From Eriocheir sinensis (taxonomy: Eukaryota; Arthropoda; Malacostraca; Decapoda; Varunidae): a stretch of 64,000 bases of DNA. The DNA lies in assembly GCF_024679095.1 (NCBI RefSeq), contig NW_026111787.1, positions 186,001-250,000 on the forward strand, written 5' to 3'. Shown piece by piece: positions 1-12,762 of this stretch. The notes below the pieces were generated by a model, which searched no databases, was not told the origin of the DNA, and saw only the letters and a list, made by a program, of their open reading frames with translations. The position numbers and the translations under genes were made by a program. Every line of letters starts with the position of its first letter. Position 1 is the first letter of the stretch.

Positions 1-115
1 AAAATAAAGCATATGTTTATAAAATACAGATACAAAATACACATCGAATAATTAAATTTGTATTAAAATTAATATACAAAATGCGTATATAATAAGGTAA
101 ATTTGTATTGAAAAA
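1..115 (-). repeat. Satellite block 1, reverse orientation
   Basis: A-rich strand shown; m16 to m14 reversed. Together with the next block it matches the reverse complement of the junction region near 26245, including the rare word CATACACGTTTACTCATAC at the switch. The window edge cuts the block. Confidence 0.75.
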
Positions 116-716
116 TTTGCAGCATACACGTTTACTCATACAAATTTATATTATTTTATTGGTATTTTGTTTATTTATTTTGATACAATTACATGATTAT
201 ATGTGTATTTTGTACATATTTTATACGTATTTACATTATTTAATGTGTATTTTGTTTATATATTTTCATACAAATTTACGTTATTATATGTGTATTTGTT
301 TAAATATTTTGATACAAATTTACTTTATTTCATGTATTTTGTATATATATTTCAATTCATATTTAGCTTATTATGTGTATTTTATATATTTTCATACAAA
401 TTTAATTACTTCTGTGTATTTTTGTATATAGTTTTATATAAATTTACGTTATTTTATGTATTTTATATTTATATTTATACAAATACACATTCTTTTATTG
501 GTATTTTGTTTCTTTATTTTGATACAATTTACATTATTTTATGTATTTTGTATACATTTTTATACGTATTTACTTCATTTTATGTGTATTTTGTATATAT
601 TTTTTATAGAAATCTACGTTATTTTATGTGTATTCGCATACATATTTTGAAACAAATTTACATTGCTTTATATGTATTTTGCATATCTATTTCAATACAA
701 ATTTACCTTATTGTAC
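116..716 (+). repeat. Satellite block 2
   Basis: About 13 forward monomers, including CTTTTATTGGTATTTTG (m10 type) and m12-m14. It corresponds to the reverse complement of about 25640-26245. It ends at TTATTGTACATATAAAAC, where the A/T skew flips. Confidence 0.8.
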
Positions 717-1376
717 ATATAAAACAATGTAAATTTGTTTCAAAATATATGTACGAATACACATAAAATAAAGTAGATTTCTATAAAAATATATATACAA
801 AATACACATAAAATTAAGTAAATACGTATAAAAAAATGTAAACAAAAAACACATAAAATAATGTAAATTCGAAACAAAATAAATAAACAAAATACCAATA
901 AAAGAATGTGTATTTGTATAAATATAAATGTACAAAATACACATACAAAATAAACATAAAATAAGGTAAATTTGTAATGAAATATATGTACAAAATACAC
1001 ATAAAATAATGTAAATTTATATGAAAATATATATACAAATACACATAAAATACCATGAATTTGAATAAAATTATATACTCAAAATAAATATTAAATAATG
1101 TAAATGCGTATAAAAATATATATACAAAGTACATATAAAATAATGTAAATTCGTATCAATATAAATCAACAAAATACCAATAAAATAATATATGTTTGAA
1201 TGAAAATAGATTTACAAAATACATATAACCTAACTAAAATTTGTATTGAAATATATACAAAAATACATACAAATAATTTGAGTTTGAATGAAAATAGATA
1301 TTCAAAATACACCTAAAACTAGGTAAATTTCTTTTGAAATATATATACAAAATACCCATAAAGTATTGTCATAATT
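717..1376 (-). repeat. Satellite block 3, variant monomers with ATTCATGGTATTTTATG on the T-rich strand
   Basis: About 15 reversed monomers. It contains a distinctive subtype whose T-rich strand reads TTTAATATTTATTTTG and then ATTCATGGTATTTTATG. The same subtype occurs forward near 26390, 33950, 44990, 45340 and 61080 and reversed near 48190 and 57750. The block is collinear in direct orientation with about 57400-58060. Confidence 0.8.
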
Positions 1377-4300
1377 TCATATGTATTTTGTATATATATT
1401 TCTATAAATCTACTTTATCTTATGTGTATTCGTATGAATATTTATTTTGATACAAATTCAAATATTTTATGTGTATTTTGGTATCAATAATTTTATAAAA
1501 AATGCGTTATTTTATAGGTATTTTGCATCTTAATTTTCATACAAATTTTCATTATTTTATTAATATTCTGTGTATATATTTTGATACGATTTTACATTAT
1601 TCTATTTGTGTTTTGTATCTATTTTTTTATACATATTTACATTATTTAATGTGTATTTTGTATATATATTTCATACAAATTTACGTTATTATATGTAAAT
1701 TTGTTTATATATTTTCTTTCAAATTTACATTATTTTATGTGTATTTTGTATATGTATTTCAATAGAAATTAACCTAATTTTATGTGTATTTTGTATATTT
1801 CTTTTCATACAAATTTAAATTATTTCTGTGTATTTTTGTATATAGGTTTATACAAATTTAGGTTATTTTATGTACGCATTTACATTATTTAATATGTGTT
1901 TTGTGTATATATTTTTATCCAAAGTTAATTTATTTTACGTTCATTTTTGGACATATATTTTTATAGAAATTAGCGTTGTTTTATATGTATTTGTATATGT
2001 TTACTCATACAAATTTACATTATTATATTGCTATTTTGTTTATTTAGTTTGATACGAATTACATGATTATATGTGTATTTTGTACATATCTTTTATACGT
2101 ATTTACATTACTTAATGTGTATTTTGTTTATATATTTTTAAACAAATTTACGTTATTATATGTATTTTTATAAATATTTTGATACAAATTTACATTACTT
2201 TATGTATTTTGTATATACATTTCAATTCAAATTTAGCTTATTTTATCTGTATTTTGTATATCTATTTTCATACGAATTTAATTACTTCTGTGTATTTTTG
2301 TATATAGTTTTATACAAATTTACGTTATTTTATGTGTATTTTGTATATTTATATTTATACAAATACACATTCTTTTATTGGTATTTTGTTTATTTATTTT
2401 GATACGAATTTACATTATTTTATGTGTATTTTGTATACATTTTTTTATACGTATTTACTTCATTTTACGTGTATTTTGTATATATATTTTATACAAATCT
2501 ACGTTATTTTATGTATTCGTATATATATTTTGAAACAAATTTACATTGTTTTATATGTATTTTGCATATCTATTTCAATACAGATTTACCTTATTGTATG
2601 TGTATTTTGTATATTTATTTTAATACAAATAAAAATTTTTATGTGTATTTTTGTATATATATTTAAAAAAATGCGTTATTTTATGGGTATTTTGCTTCTT
2701 TATTTTCATACAAATTTACATTATTTTATTAATATTCTGTGTATTTATTTTGATACGATTTTACATTATTCTATTTGTGTTTACGTTATTTTAAGTGTAT
2801 TTGTTTATGTATTTTCATTCAAATTTACATTATTTTATGTGTATTTTGTATATGTATTTCAATACAAATTTACCTATTTTTATATGTTTTTTGTATATTT
2901 ATTTTCATACAAGTTTAAATTATTTTTGTGTATTTTTGTATATAGTTTTATACAAATTTAGGTTATTTTATGTATTTTTTGTATATCTATTTTCATACAA
3001 ATACACATTCTTTTCATGATATTTTGTTTATCTACTTTGACACGAATTAACATTATGTAATGTGTATTTTGTATATATATTTTTATACGTATTTACATTA
3101 TTTCAAGTGTATTTTGTATAGATATTTCTATAGAAATCTGCGTTATTTTAAGTGTATTCATATATATATTTTGAAACAAATTTACATTGTTTTATGTGTA
3201 TTTTGCATATTTTTTCAATACAAATTTACCTTATTGTATGTGCATTTTGTATATTAATTTTAATACAAATTTGATTAATCTATGTGTATTTTTGTATATG
3301 TATTTTTATAAAAATATGCTTTATTTTATGGGTATTTTGCATCTTTATTTTCATACAAATTTACATTATTTTATTGATATTCTGTGTATTTATTTTGATA
3401 TGTTTTTACATTATTCTATGTGTATTTTGTATATATATTTTATATAAAATGTATTTGTTTTCATTTCATACAAATCTACATTATTTTATGTGTTTTTTGT
3501 ACATGTATTTAAATACAAATTTAACTAGTTATATGTGTATTTTGTATATCTATTTTGTATGTATATTTTCATAGAAATTTACTCTATTTTATGAGTATTC
3601 GTATATATATTTTGATACAAATTTACATTATTAATGTGTATTTTGCATATCTATTTCAATACAAATTTACTTTATTGTACGTGCATTTTGTATATTTATT
3701 TTAATACAAATTTAATTATTTTATATCTATTTTTGTATATATATTTTTATGCAAATATGCGTTATTATATGGATATTTTGCATCTTTATTTTCATACAAA
3801 TTTACATTATTTTATTGATATTCTCTTTATTTATTTTGATACGATTTAACATTATTCTATGTGTTTTTTGTATATATTTTTTTATACATATTTACATTAT
3901 TTAATGTTCATTTTGTATATATATTTTATCCAAATTTACATTATTTTATGTGTATTTGTTTATATATTTTCATACATATTAACATTATTTTATGTGTATA
4001 TTGTATATATATTTTTCTACGTATTTAAATTATTTTATGTGTATTTTGTATATACATTTTCATAAAAAATTACGTTATTTTATTTTGTGTATAAGTATAT
4101 ATTTTGATACAAATTTTATACAAATTCATGTTATTTAATGTGTATTTGTATATATATTTTCATACAAATTTATATTATTTTATGTGTATTTTTTCATATA
4201 TTTCATTACAAATTTACCTTATTTTATGTTTATTTTGTATATTTATTTCATTCTATTTTAAATTATTTTATGTGTATATTTGTATTTGTATTTAGGTTAT

Positions 4301-6378
4301 TTTATGTGTATTTTGTATATATATTTTCATCCAAAATTACATTATTTTATTCATATTTTCTTAATTTAATTCGGTACGAATTTAGATTATTTCATAGGTA
4401 TTTTGTATACATATTTTTATACTCATTTACATTATCTAAAGTGTGTTTTGAATATATATTTTTATGCAAATTTAATTTTTGTTCATTTTTGTACATATAT
4501 TTTTATAGAAATTTGCGTTATTTTATGTATATAGTTTTATATAAATTTACGTTATTTTATGTGCATTTTGTATATTTATATTTATACAAATACACATTCT
4601 TTTATTGGTATATTGTTTATTTATATTTATACGAATTTACATTATTTTATGTGTATTTTGTATACATTTTTTTATACGTATTTACTTAATTTTATGTGTA
4701 TTTTGTATATGTATTTTTATAGAAATATACGTTATTTTATGAGTATTCGCATATATATTTTGAAACAAATTTACATTATTTTATATGTATTTTGCATATC
4801 TATTTCAATACAAATTTACCTTATTGTATGTGCATTTTGTATATTTATTTTGATACAAATTCAAATATTTTATGTGTATTTTGGTATCAATAATTTTATA
4901 AAAAATGCGTTATTTTATAGGTATTTTGCATCTTAATTTTCATACAAATTTACATTATTTTATTAATATTCTGTGTATATATTTTGATACGATTTTACAT
5001 TATTCTATTTGTGTTTTGTATATATTTTTTTTTAAACATATTTACATTATTTAATGTGTATTTTGATTATATATTTCATACAAATTTACGTCATTATATG
5101 TGTATTTGTTTATATATTTTCTTTCAAATTTACATTATTTTATATGTATTTTGTATATGTATTTCAATACAAATTTACCTAATTTTATGTGTATTTTGTA
5201 TATTTCTTTTCATACAAATTTAAATTATTTTTGTGTATTTTTGTATATAGTTTTATACAAATTTAGGTTATTTTATGTACGGATTTACATTATTTAATGT
5301 GTGTTTTGTATATATATTTTTATCCAAAGTTACTTTATTTTACGTTCATTTTTGGACATATATTTTTATGGAAATTAGCGTTATTTTATATGTATTTGTA
5401 TATGTTTTCTCATACAAATTTACATTATTTTATTGATATTTTGTTTATTTAGTTTGATACGAATTACATGATTATATGTGTATTTTGTACATATTTTTTA
5501 TACGTATTTACATTACTTAATGTATATTTTGTTTATATATTTTTAAACAAATTTGCGTTATTATATGTATTTTTATAAATATTTTGATACAAATTTACAT
5601 TATTTTATGTATTTTCTATATACATTTCAATTCAAATTTAGCTTATTTTATCTGTATTTTGTATATCTATTTTCATACGAATTTAATAACTTATGTGTAT
5701 TTTTGTATATTGTTTTATAAAAATTACGGTGATGTTATGTTTATTTTGTATATTTATATTTATACAAATACACATTCTTTTATTAGTATTTTGTTTATTT
5801 ATTTTGATACGAATTTACATTATTTTATGTGTATTTTGTATACATTTTCTTATACGTATTTACTTCATTTTATGTGTATTTTGTATATATTTTTATACAA
5901 ATCTACGTTATTTTATGTGTATTCGTATATATATTTTGAAACAACTTTACATTGTTTTATATGTATTTTGCATATCTATTTCAATACAGATTTACCTTAT
6001 TGTATGTGTATTTTGTATATTTATTTTAATACAAATTAATTTTTTCATGTGTATTTTGGTATATATATTTTATAAAAAATGCGTTATTTAATGGGTATTT
6101 TGCATCTTTATTTTCATACAAATTTACATTGTTTTATTAATATTCAGTGTATTTATTTTTATACGATTTTACATTATTCTATTTGTGTTTTGTATATATT
6201 TTTTTATACATATTTACATTATTTAATGTGTATTTTGTATATTTTATAACAAATTTACGTTATTTTATGCGCATCTGTTAAAATATTTTGATACAAATTT
6301 ACATTATTTTATGTATTTTGTATATATATTTTAATACAAATTTAGTTTATTTTATGTATATTTTGTATATCTATTTTC
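1377..6378 (+). repeat. Satellite block 4, 5 kb uninterrupted forward array
   Basis: About 110 forward monomers. m1 markers lie near 1502, 2670, 3318, 3768, 4904 and 6079, so the HOR phase is kept but several units are shortened by deletions. 1450-2660 and 4850-6050 are tandem copies of one another; both contain the rare word GGTATCAATAATTTTATA. 4090-4500 carries a divergent subtype (CTTAATTTAATTCGGTACG). The part from 2790 to 6050 has a close copy at 38990-42190. Confidence 0.85.
2790..6050 (+). repeat. Segmental duplication D3, copy A
   Basis: Collinear with 38990-42190 (offset about 36.1-36.2 kb) through several HORs, including the rare words ATATAAAATGTATTTGTTTTC (split over m3-m5) and GGTATCAATAATTTTATA. 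Confidence 0.8.
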
Positions 6379-8854
6379 ATTCGTATCAAAATAAATAAAC
6401 AAAATAGCAATAAAATAATGTAAATTTGTATGAGATAACATATACAAATACACATAAAATAACGCAAATTTCAAAAAAAATATATGTACAAAAATGCACA
6501 TAAAATAAAGTAAATTTGCATAAAAATATATATACAAAACACACATTAAATAATGTAAATGCGTACATAAAATAAACTAAATTTGTATAAAACTATATAC
6601 AAAAATACACAAAAAAATTTAAAATTTGTATGAAAAGAAATATACAAAATACACGTAAAATTACGTAAATTTGTATTGAAATACATATACAAAATACACA
6701 TAAAATAATGTAAATTTGAATGAAAATATATAAACAAATACACTTAAAATAACGTAAATTTGTATAAAATATATATGCAAGATACACATTAAATAATGTA
6801 AATGTGTATAAAAAAATATTTACAAAAAAGAAATAGAATAATGTAAAATCCTATCAATATAAATACACAGAATATCAATAAAATAATGTAAATTTGTATG
6901 AAAAGAAAGATGCAAAATTCTATAAAATAGCGAATTTTTATAAAAATATATATACCAAAATACACATAAAATATTTAAATTTGTATTGAAATAAATATAC
7001 AAAATGCATATACAGTACATATACAGTAAGTATTGAAAGAGATATTCAAAAATACATATAAAACAAAGTAAATTTTTTTCAAAATATATATACGAATACA
7101 CATAAAATAACGTATATTTCTATAGAAATATATATACAAAATACACATGAAATTATATAAATACGTATAAAAATATATATACAAAATACATATCTAATTA
7201 AATTCGTGTCAAAATAAATAAACAAAATATCATGAAAAGAATGTGTATTTGTATGAAAATAAATAATAGATAATAAAATTGTATGAAATATATATGCAAG
7301 ATACACATTAAATAATGTAAATATGTATAAAAAATATATATACAAAAAACAAATAGAATAATGTGAAATAAATACACCGAATATTAATAAAATAATGTAA
7401 ATTTGTATGAAAATAAAGATGCAAAATTCCCATCAAATAGCGCATTTCTTATAAAAATATATATACCAAAATACACATAAAATATTTAAATTTGTATTGA
7501 AGTAAATATACAAAATGCACATACAATAAGGTAAACTTGTATTGAAAGAGATATGCAAAAATACATATAAAACAATGTAAATTTGTTTCAAAATATATAC
7601 GAATACACATAAAATAACGTAGATTTCTATAAAAATATATATACAAAATACACATAAATTAAGTAAATACGTATAAAAATAGATATACAAAATACACATA
7701 GAATAATGTAAAAATGTTTAAAAAAAAAATAAACAGAATATAAATAAAATAATGTAAATTTGTATGAAAATAAAAATGCAAAATACCCATAAAATAAAGC
7801 ATATTTTTATAAAAATACATATACAAAAATACACATAGCATAATTAAATTTGTATTAAAATTAATATTCAAAATGCATATACAATAAGGTAAATTTGTAT
7901 TGAAAAAATATGCAAAATACACATAAAACAGTGTAAATTTATTTCAAAATCTATATAAGAATACTCATAAATCAACGTAGATTTCTATAGAAATATATAT
8001 ACAAAATACACATCAAATGATGTAAACACGTATAAAAATATATATATAAAATACACATTAAATAATGTAAATTCGCGTCAAAATAAATAAACAAAATATC
8101 AATAAAAGAATGTGTATTTGTATGAAAATAGATATACAATATACACATAAAATCACCTAAATTTGTATAAAACTATATACAAAAATACACAAAAAATAAT
8201 TTTAATTTGAATGAAAATATATAAACAAATACACTTAAAATAACGTAAATTTGTATAAAATATATATAAAAAATACACATTAAATAATGTAAATATGAAT
8301 AAAAAAATATATACAAAACACAAATAGAATAATATAAAATCGTATCAAAATAAATACACAGAATATTAATAAAATAATGTAAATTTGTATGAAAATTAAG
8401 ATGCAAAATAAACATAAAATAAAAAATAAAATAAAAATATTTATACCAAGACACACATAAAATATTTGAATTTGTATTAAAATAAATATACAAAATGCAC
8501 ATACAATAAGGTAAATTTGTATTGAAATAGATATGCAAAATACATATAAAACCATGTAAATTTTTTTCAAAATATATATACGAATACACATAAAATAACG
8601 TAGATTTCTATGAAAATAAATATACAAAATACACATAAAATGAAGTAAATACGTATAAAAAAAGGTATACAAAATACACATAAAAAAATGTAAACTCGTA
8701 TCAAAATAAATAAACAAAATACTAATAAAAGAATGTGTATTGTATAAATATAAATATACAAAATACAAATAAAATAACGTAAATTTAAACAAAACTATAT
8801 GCAAAAATACACAAAAGTATTTAAATTTGTGTGAAAATAGATATACAAAATACA
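6379..8854 (-). repeat. Satellite block 5, reverse orientation
   Basis: About 55 reversed monomers. It opens at the recurring switch CATTCGTATCAAAATAAATA and closes at a fold-back palindrome near 8855. It contains the 8-mer HOR derivative near 7443-7800. Two monomers (m6-m7) appear deleted near 8207 compared with the copy at 23790-23900. Its reverse complement is found at 12731-15165. Confidence 0.85.
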
Positions 8855-8887
8855 TGTGTATTTTGTATATTTATTTTCATAGAAATT
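8824..8887. repeat. Fold-back palindrome (class S), copy 1
   Basis: Left arm AATTTGTGTGAAAATAGATA with TACAAAATACA, right arm TGTGTATTTTGTATATTTA with TTTTCATACAAATT. About 30-bp arms with only two or three mismatches and almost no spacer. The array turns here from reverse to forward. Confidence 0.85.
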
Positions 8888-9646
8888 GAAATTATTTTTG
8901 TTTATTTTTTTATGTATTTTCAAACAAATTTTCGTTATTTTATGTGTATTTTGTATATTTATTTATTCTACAATATATACTTTCTTTTATCTGAATTTTG
9001 TTTATTGAATTTGAAACGAATTTACCTTATTTTGTATATCTATTTTCATACAAATTAAAATACTTCTGTGTATTTTTGTATATAGTTTTATATAAATTTA
9101 CGTTATTTTATGTGTTTTTTGCATATTTATATTTATACAAATACACATTCTTTTATTGGTATTTTGTATATTTATTTTGATACGAGTTTACATTATTTTA
9201 TGTGTATTTTGTATACATTTTTTTATACGTATTTAGTTCATTTTATGTGTATTTTGTATATATATATTTTTTAGAAATCTACGTTATTTTATGTGTATTC
9301 GTATATATATTTTGAAACAAATTTACATTGTTTTATATGTATTTTGTATATTTATTTTAATACAAATTTAATTTTTTGATGTGTATTTTGGAATATATAT
9401 TTTTATAAATAAAAAAAATGCGTTATTTTATGGGTATTTTGCTTCTTTATTTTCATACAAATTTACATTATTTTATTAATATTCTGTGTATTTATTTTAA
9501 TACGATTTTACATTATTCTATTTGTGTTTTGTACATATTTTTTTTATACAAATTTACGTTATTTTAAGTGTATTTGTTTATGTATTTTCATTCAAATTTA
9601 CATAATTTTATGTGTATTTTGTGTATGTATTTCAATACAAATTTAT
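8855..9646 (+). repeat. Satellite block 6 with divergent X-type monomers
   Basis: The first 200 bp after the fold-back are unusually diverged (X-type: CTTTTATCTGAATTTTG, then TTGAATTTGAAACG). A normal m8-m16 and m1-m6 series follows. The same series follows the fold-backs at 24550 and 52950, and in part the one at 10283. Confidence 0.8.
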
Positions 9647-10283
9647 AAATATATGAACAAATACACTTAAAATAACGTAAATTTGTATAAAATATATATA
9701 AAAAAATACACATTAAATAATGTAAATATGTATAAAAAAATATATACAAAACACAAATAGAATAATATAAAATCGTATCAAAATAAATACACAGAATATT
9801 AATAAAATAATGTAAATTTGTATGAAAATTAAGATGCAAAATACCCATAAAATAACGCATTTTTTATAAAAATATTTATACCAAGACACACATAAAATAT
9901 TTGAATTTGTATTAAAATAAATATACAAAATGCACATACAATAAGGTAAATTTGTATTGAAATAGATATGCAAAATACATATAAAACCATGTAAATTTTT
10001 TTCAAAATATATACGAATACACATAAAATAATGTAGATTTCTATGAAAATAAATATACAAAATACACATAAAATGAAGTAAATACGTATAAAAAGGTATA
10101 CAAAATACATATAAAATAATGTAAACTCGTATCAAAATAAATAAACAAAATACTAATAAAAGAATGTGTATTATTGTATAAATATACAAAATACAAATAA
10201 AATAACGTAAATTTATATAAAACTATATGCAAAAATACACAAAAGTAATTAAATTTGTGTGAAAATAGATATACAAAATACAT
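9647..10283 (-). repeat. Satellite block 7, reverse orientation
   Basis: About 14 reversed monomers, a near copy of 8225-8855. It starts at the switch CAATACAAATTTATAAATAT and ends at another copy of the fold-back palindrome. Confidence 0.8.
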
Positions 10284-10316
10284 GTGTATTTTGTATATTT
10301 ATTTTCATACAAATTG
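10253..10316. repeat. Fold-back palindrome (class S), copy 2
   Basis: Same arms as at 8824, centre near 10282. Flanked on the left by reversed m7-m8 and on the right by X-type monomers. Confidence 0.85.
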
Positions 10317-11366
10317 AAATTATTTTTTTTTATTTTTTTCTATATTTTCAAACAAATTTTCGTTATTTTATGTGTATTTTGTATATTTATTTACTCTACA
10401 AATATACTTTCTTTTATCTGAATTTTGTTTATTGAATTTGAAACGAATTTACCTTATTTTGTATATCTATTTTCATACAAATTAAAATACTTCTGTGTAT
10501 TTTTGTATATAGTTTTATATAAATTTACGTTATTTTATGTGTATTTTGTATATTTTATATTATTTTATGTGTATTTTGTTTACATTTTTTTATACGTATT
10601 TACCTAGTTTTATGTGTATTTTGTATATATATTTTTATTGAAATCTACGTTATTTTATGTGTATTCGTATATATATTTTGAAACAAATTAACAATTTTTT
10701 ATATGTAATTTTGCATATCTCTTTCAACAGAAGTTTACCTTATTGTATGTGCATTTTGTATATTTATTTCAATAAAATTTAAATATTTTGTGTATTTTGG
10801 TATATATATTTTTATAAGAAATGCGCTATTTGATGGGAATTTTGTATCTTTATTTTCATTCAAATTTACATTATTTTATTAATATTCGGTGTATTTATTT
10901 TGATACGATTTTACATTATTCTATTTGTTTTTTGTATATATATATTTTTTTTATACATATTTACATTATTTAATGTGTATCTTGCATATATATTACATAC
11001 AAATTTATTATCTATTATTTATTTTCATACAAATACACATTCTTTTCATGATATTTTGTTTATTTATTTTGTCACGAATTTACATTACTTAATATGTATT
11101 TTATATATATATATTTTTATACGTATTTACATAATTTCATGTGTATTTAGTATATATATTTCTATAGAAATCTACGTTATTTTATGTGTATTCGTATATA
11201 TATTTTGAAACAAATTTACACTGTTTTATTTGTATTTTGCGTTTTTTTTCAATACAAATTTACCTTATTGTATGTGTGCATTTTGCATCTTTATTTTCAT
11301 ACAAATTTAAATTATTTTATTGATATTTTGTGTACCTATTTTGATACGATTTTACATTATTCTATG
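10284..11366 (+). repeat. Satellite block 8
   Basis: Forward monomers beginning with X-type sequence, then a run with ATTCGGTGTATTTA (m2 variant) and TCTTGCATATATATTAC, followed by m9-m15. It is collinear with about 58370-59290. It ends at the recurrent switch CTATGTATAACAAAAATAAA. Confidence 0.8.
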
Positions 11367-12730
11367 TATAACAAAAATAAATTCAGAATACACAAAAATA
11401 GGTATGCAAAATACATATAAACAATGTAAATTTGTTTCAAAATATATATACGAATACACATGAAATAAGGTAGATTTCTATAAAAATATATATACAAAAT
11501 ACACATAAAATTAAGTAAATACGTATAAAAAATGTATACAAAATACACATAAAAAAATGTAAATTAGTATCAAAATAAATAAACAAAATACCAATAAAAG
11601 AATGTGTATTTGTATAAATATATATATACAAAATACACATTAAATAATATAAATTTGTTTAAAACTATACAAAATACACATGAAATGATGTAAATTCGTA
11701 TAAAAATATATATACAAAATACACATTAAATAATGTAAATTCGCGTCAAAATAAATAAACAAAATATAAATAAAAGAATGTGTATTTGTATGAAAATAGA
11801 TATACAAAATACACATAAAATAACCTAAATTTGTATCAAACTATATTCTAAAATACACAAAAATATTTTAAATTTGTATGAAAATAAATATACAAAATAC
11901 ACATAAAATTAGGTAGATTTGTATTGAAATACATATACAAAATACACATAAAATAATGTAAATTTGAATGAAAAGACATAGACAAATACACTTAAAATAA
12001 CGTAGATTTGTATAAAAAAATATATACAAAACACAAATAGAATAATGTAAAATAGTATCAAAATAAATACACAGAATATTAATAAAATAATGTATATTTG
12101 TATGAAAATAAAGAGGCAAAATATCCATAAAATAACGCTTTTTTTTATTTATAAAAATATATATACCAAAATACACATAAAAAAATAAATTTGAATTAAA
12201 ATAAATATTCAAAAAACACATACAATAAGTTAAGTTTGTATTGAAATAGATATACAAAATACATATAAAACAATGTAAATTTCTTTCAAAATATATATAC
12301 GAACCCACATAAAATAACGTAGATTTCTATAAAAATATATATACAAAATACACATAAAATGAAGTAAATACGTATAAAAAATGTATACAAAATACACATA
12401 AAATAATGTTAATTCGTATCAAAATAAATATACAAAATACCAATAAAAGAATATGTATTTGTATGAATATAAATATAAAATACATAAAATAACGTAAATT
12501 TATATAAAACTATATACAAAAATACACAAAAGTATTTTTAATTGTATGAAAATAGATATACAAAATAAGGTAAAAGTTTCAAATTCAATAAACAAAATTC
12601 AGATAAAAGAAAGTATATTTAGAATAATAAATATACAAAATACACATAAAATAACGAAAATTTGTTTGAAAATATATAAAAATAAACAAAATAATTTAAT
12701 TTGTATGAAAATAAATATACAAAATACACA
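11367..12730 (-). repeat. Satellite block 9, reverse orientation
   Basis: About 30 reversed monomers. The first 900 bp are collinear with about 59300-60130. The last 600 bp are the reverse complement of about 9030-9640, including reversed X-type monomers (TCAAATTCAATAAAC). It ends at a fold-back palindrome. Confidence 0.8.
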
Positions 12731-12762
12731 TGTATTTTGTTTATCTATTTTCACACAAATTA
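12700..12762. repeat. Fold-back palindrome (class S), inverted copy
   Basis: Centre near 12730 (ATACACATGTATTTTG). Here the X-type monomers are on the left and the m7-m8 side is on the right, the opposite of the other copies, because this one lies in the inverted arm 11920-15165. Confidence 0.8.

Larger units (their letters stand above)
5571..9435. repeat. Composite unit U (3.86 kb), reference order
   Basis: Forward 5571-6378, reversed 6379-8854, then forward 8855-9435. It recurs in the same order at about 21225-25175 and in permuted order at 51211-55311. The shared junction words and odd monomers (GCGCATCTGTTAAAATATTT, X-type) establish the relation. Confidence 0.8.

Noticed and set aside
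8824..8887. Terminal inverted repeat of a DNA transposon
   Set aside because: The arms are ordinary m7 monomers facing each other; there is no transposase, no second end and no target-site duplication that I can see.
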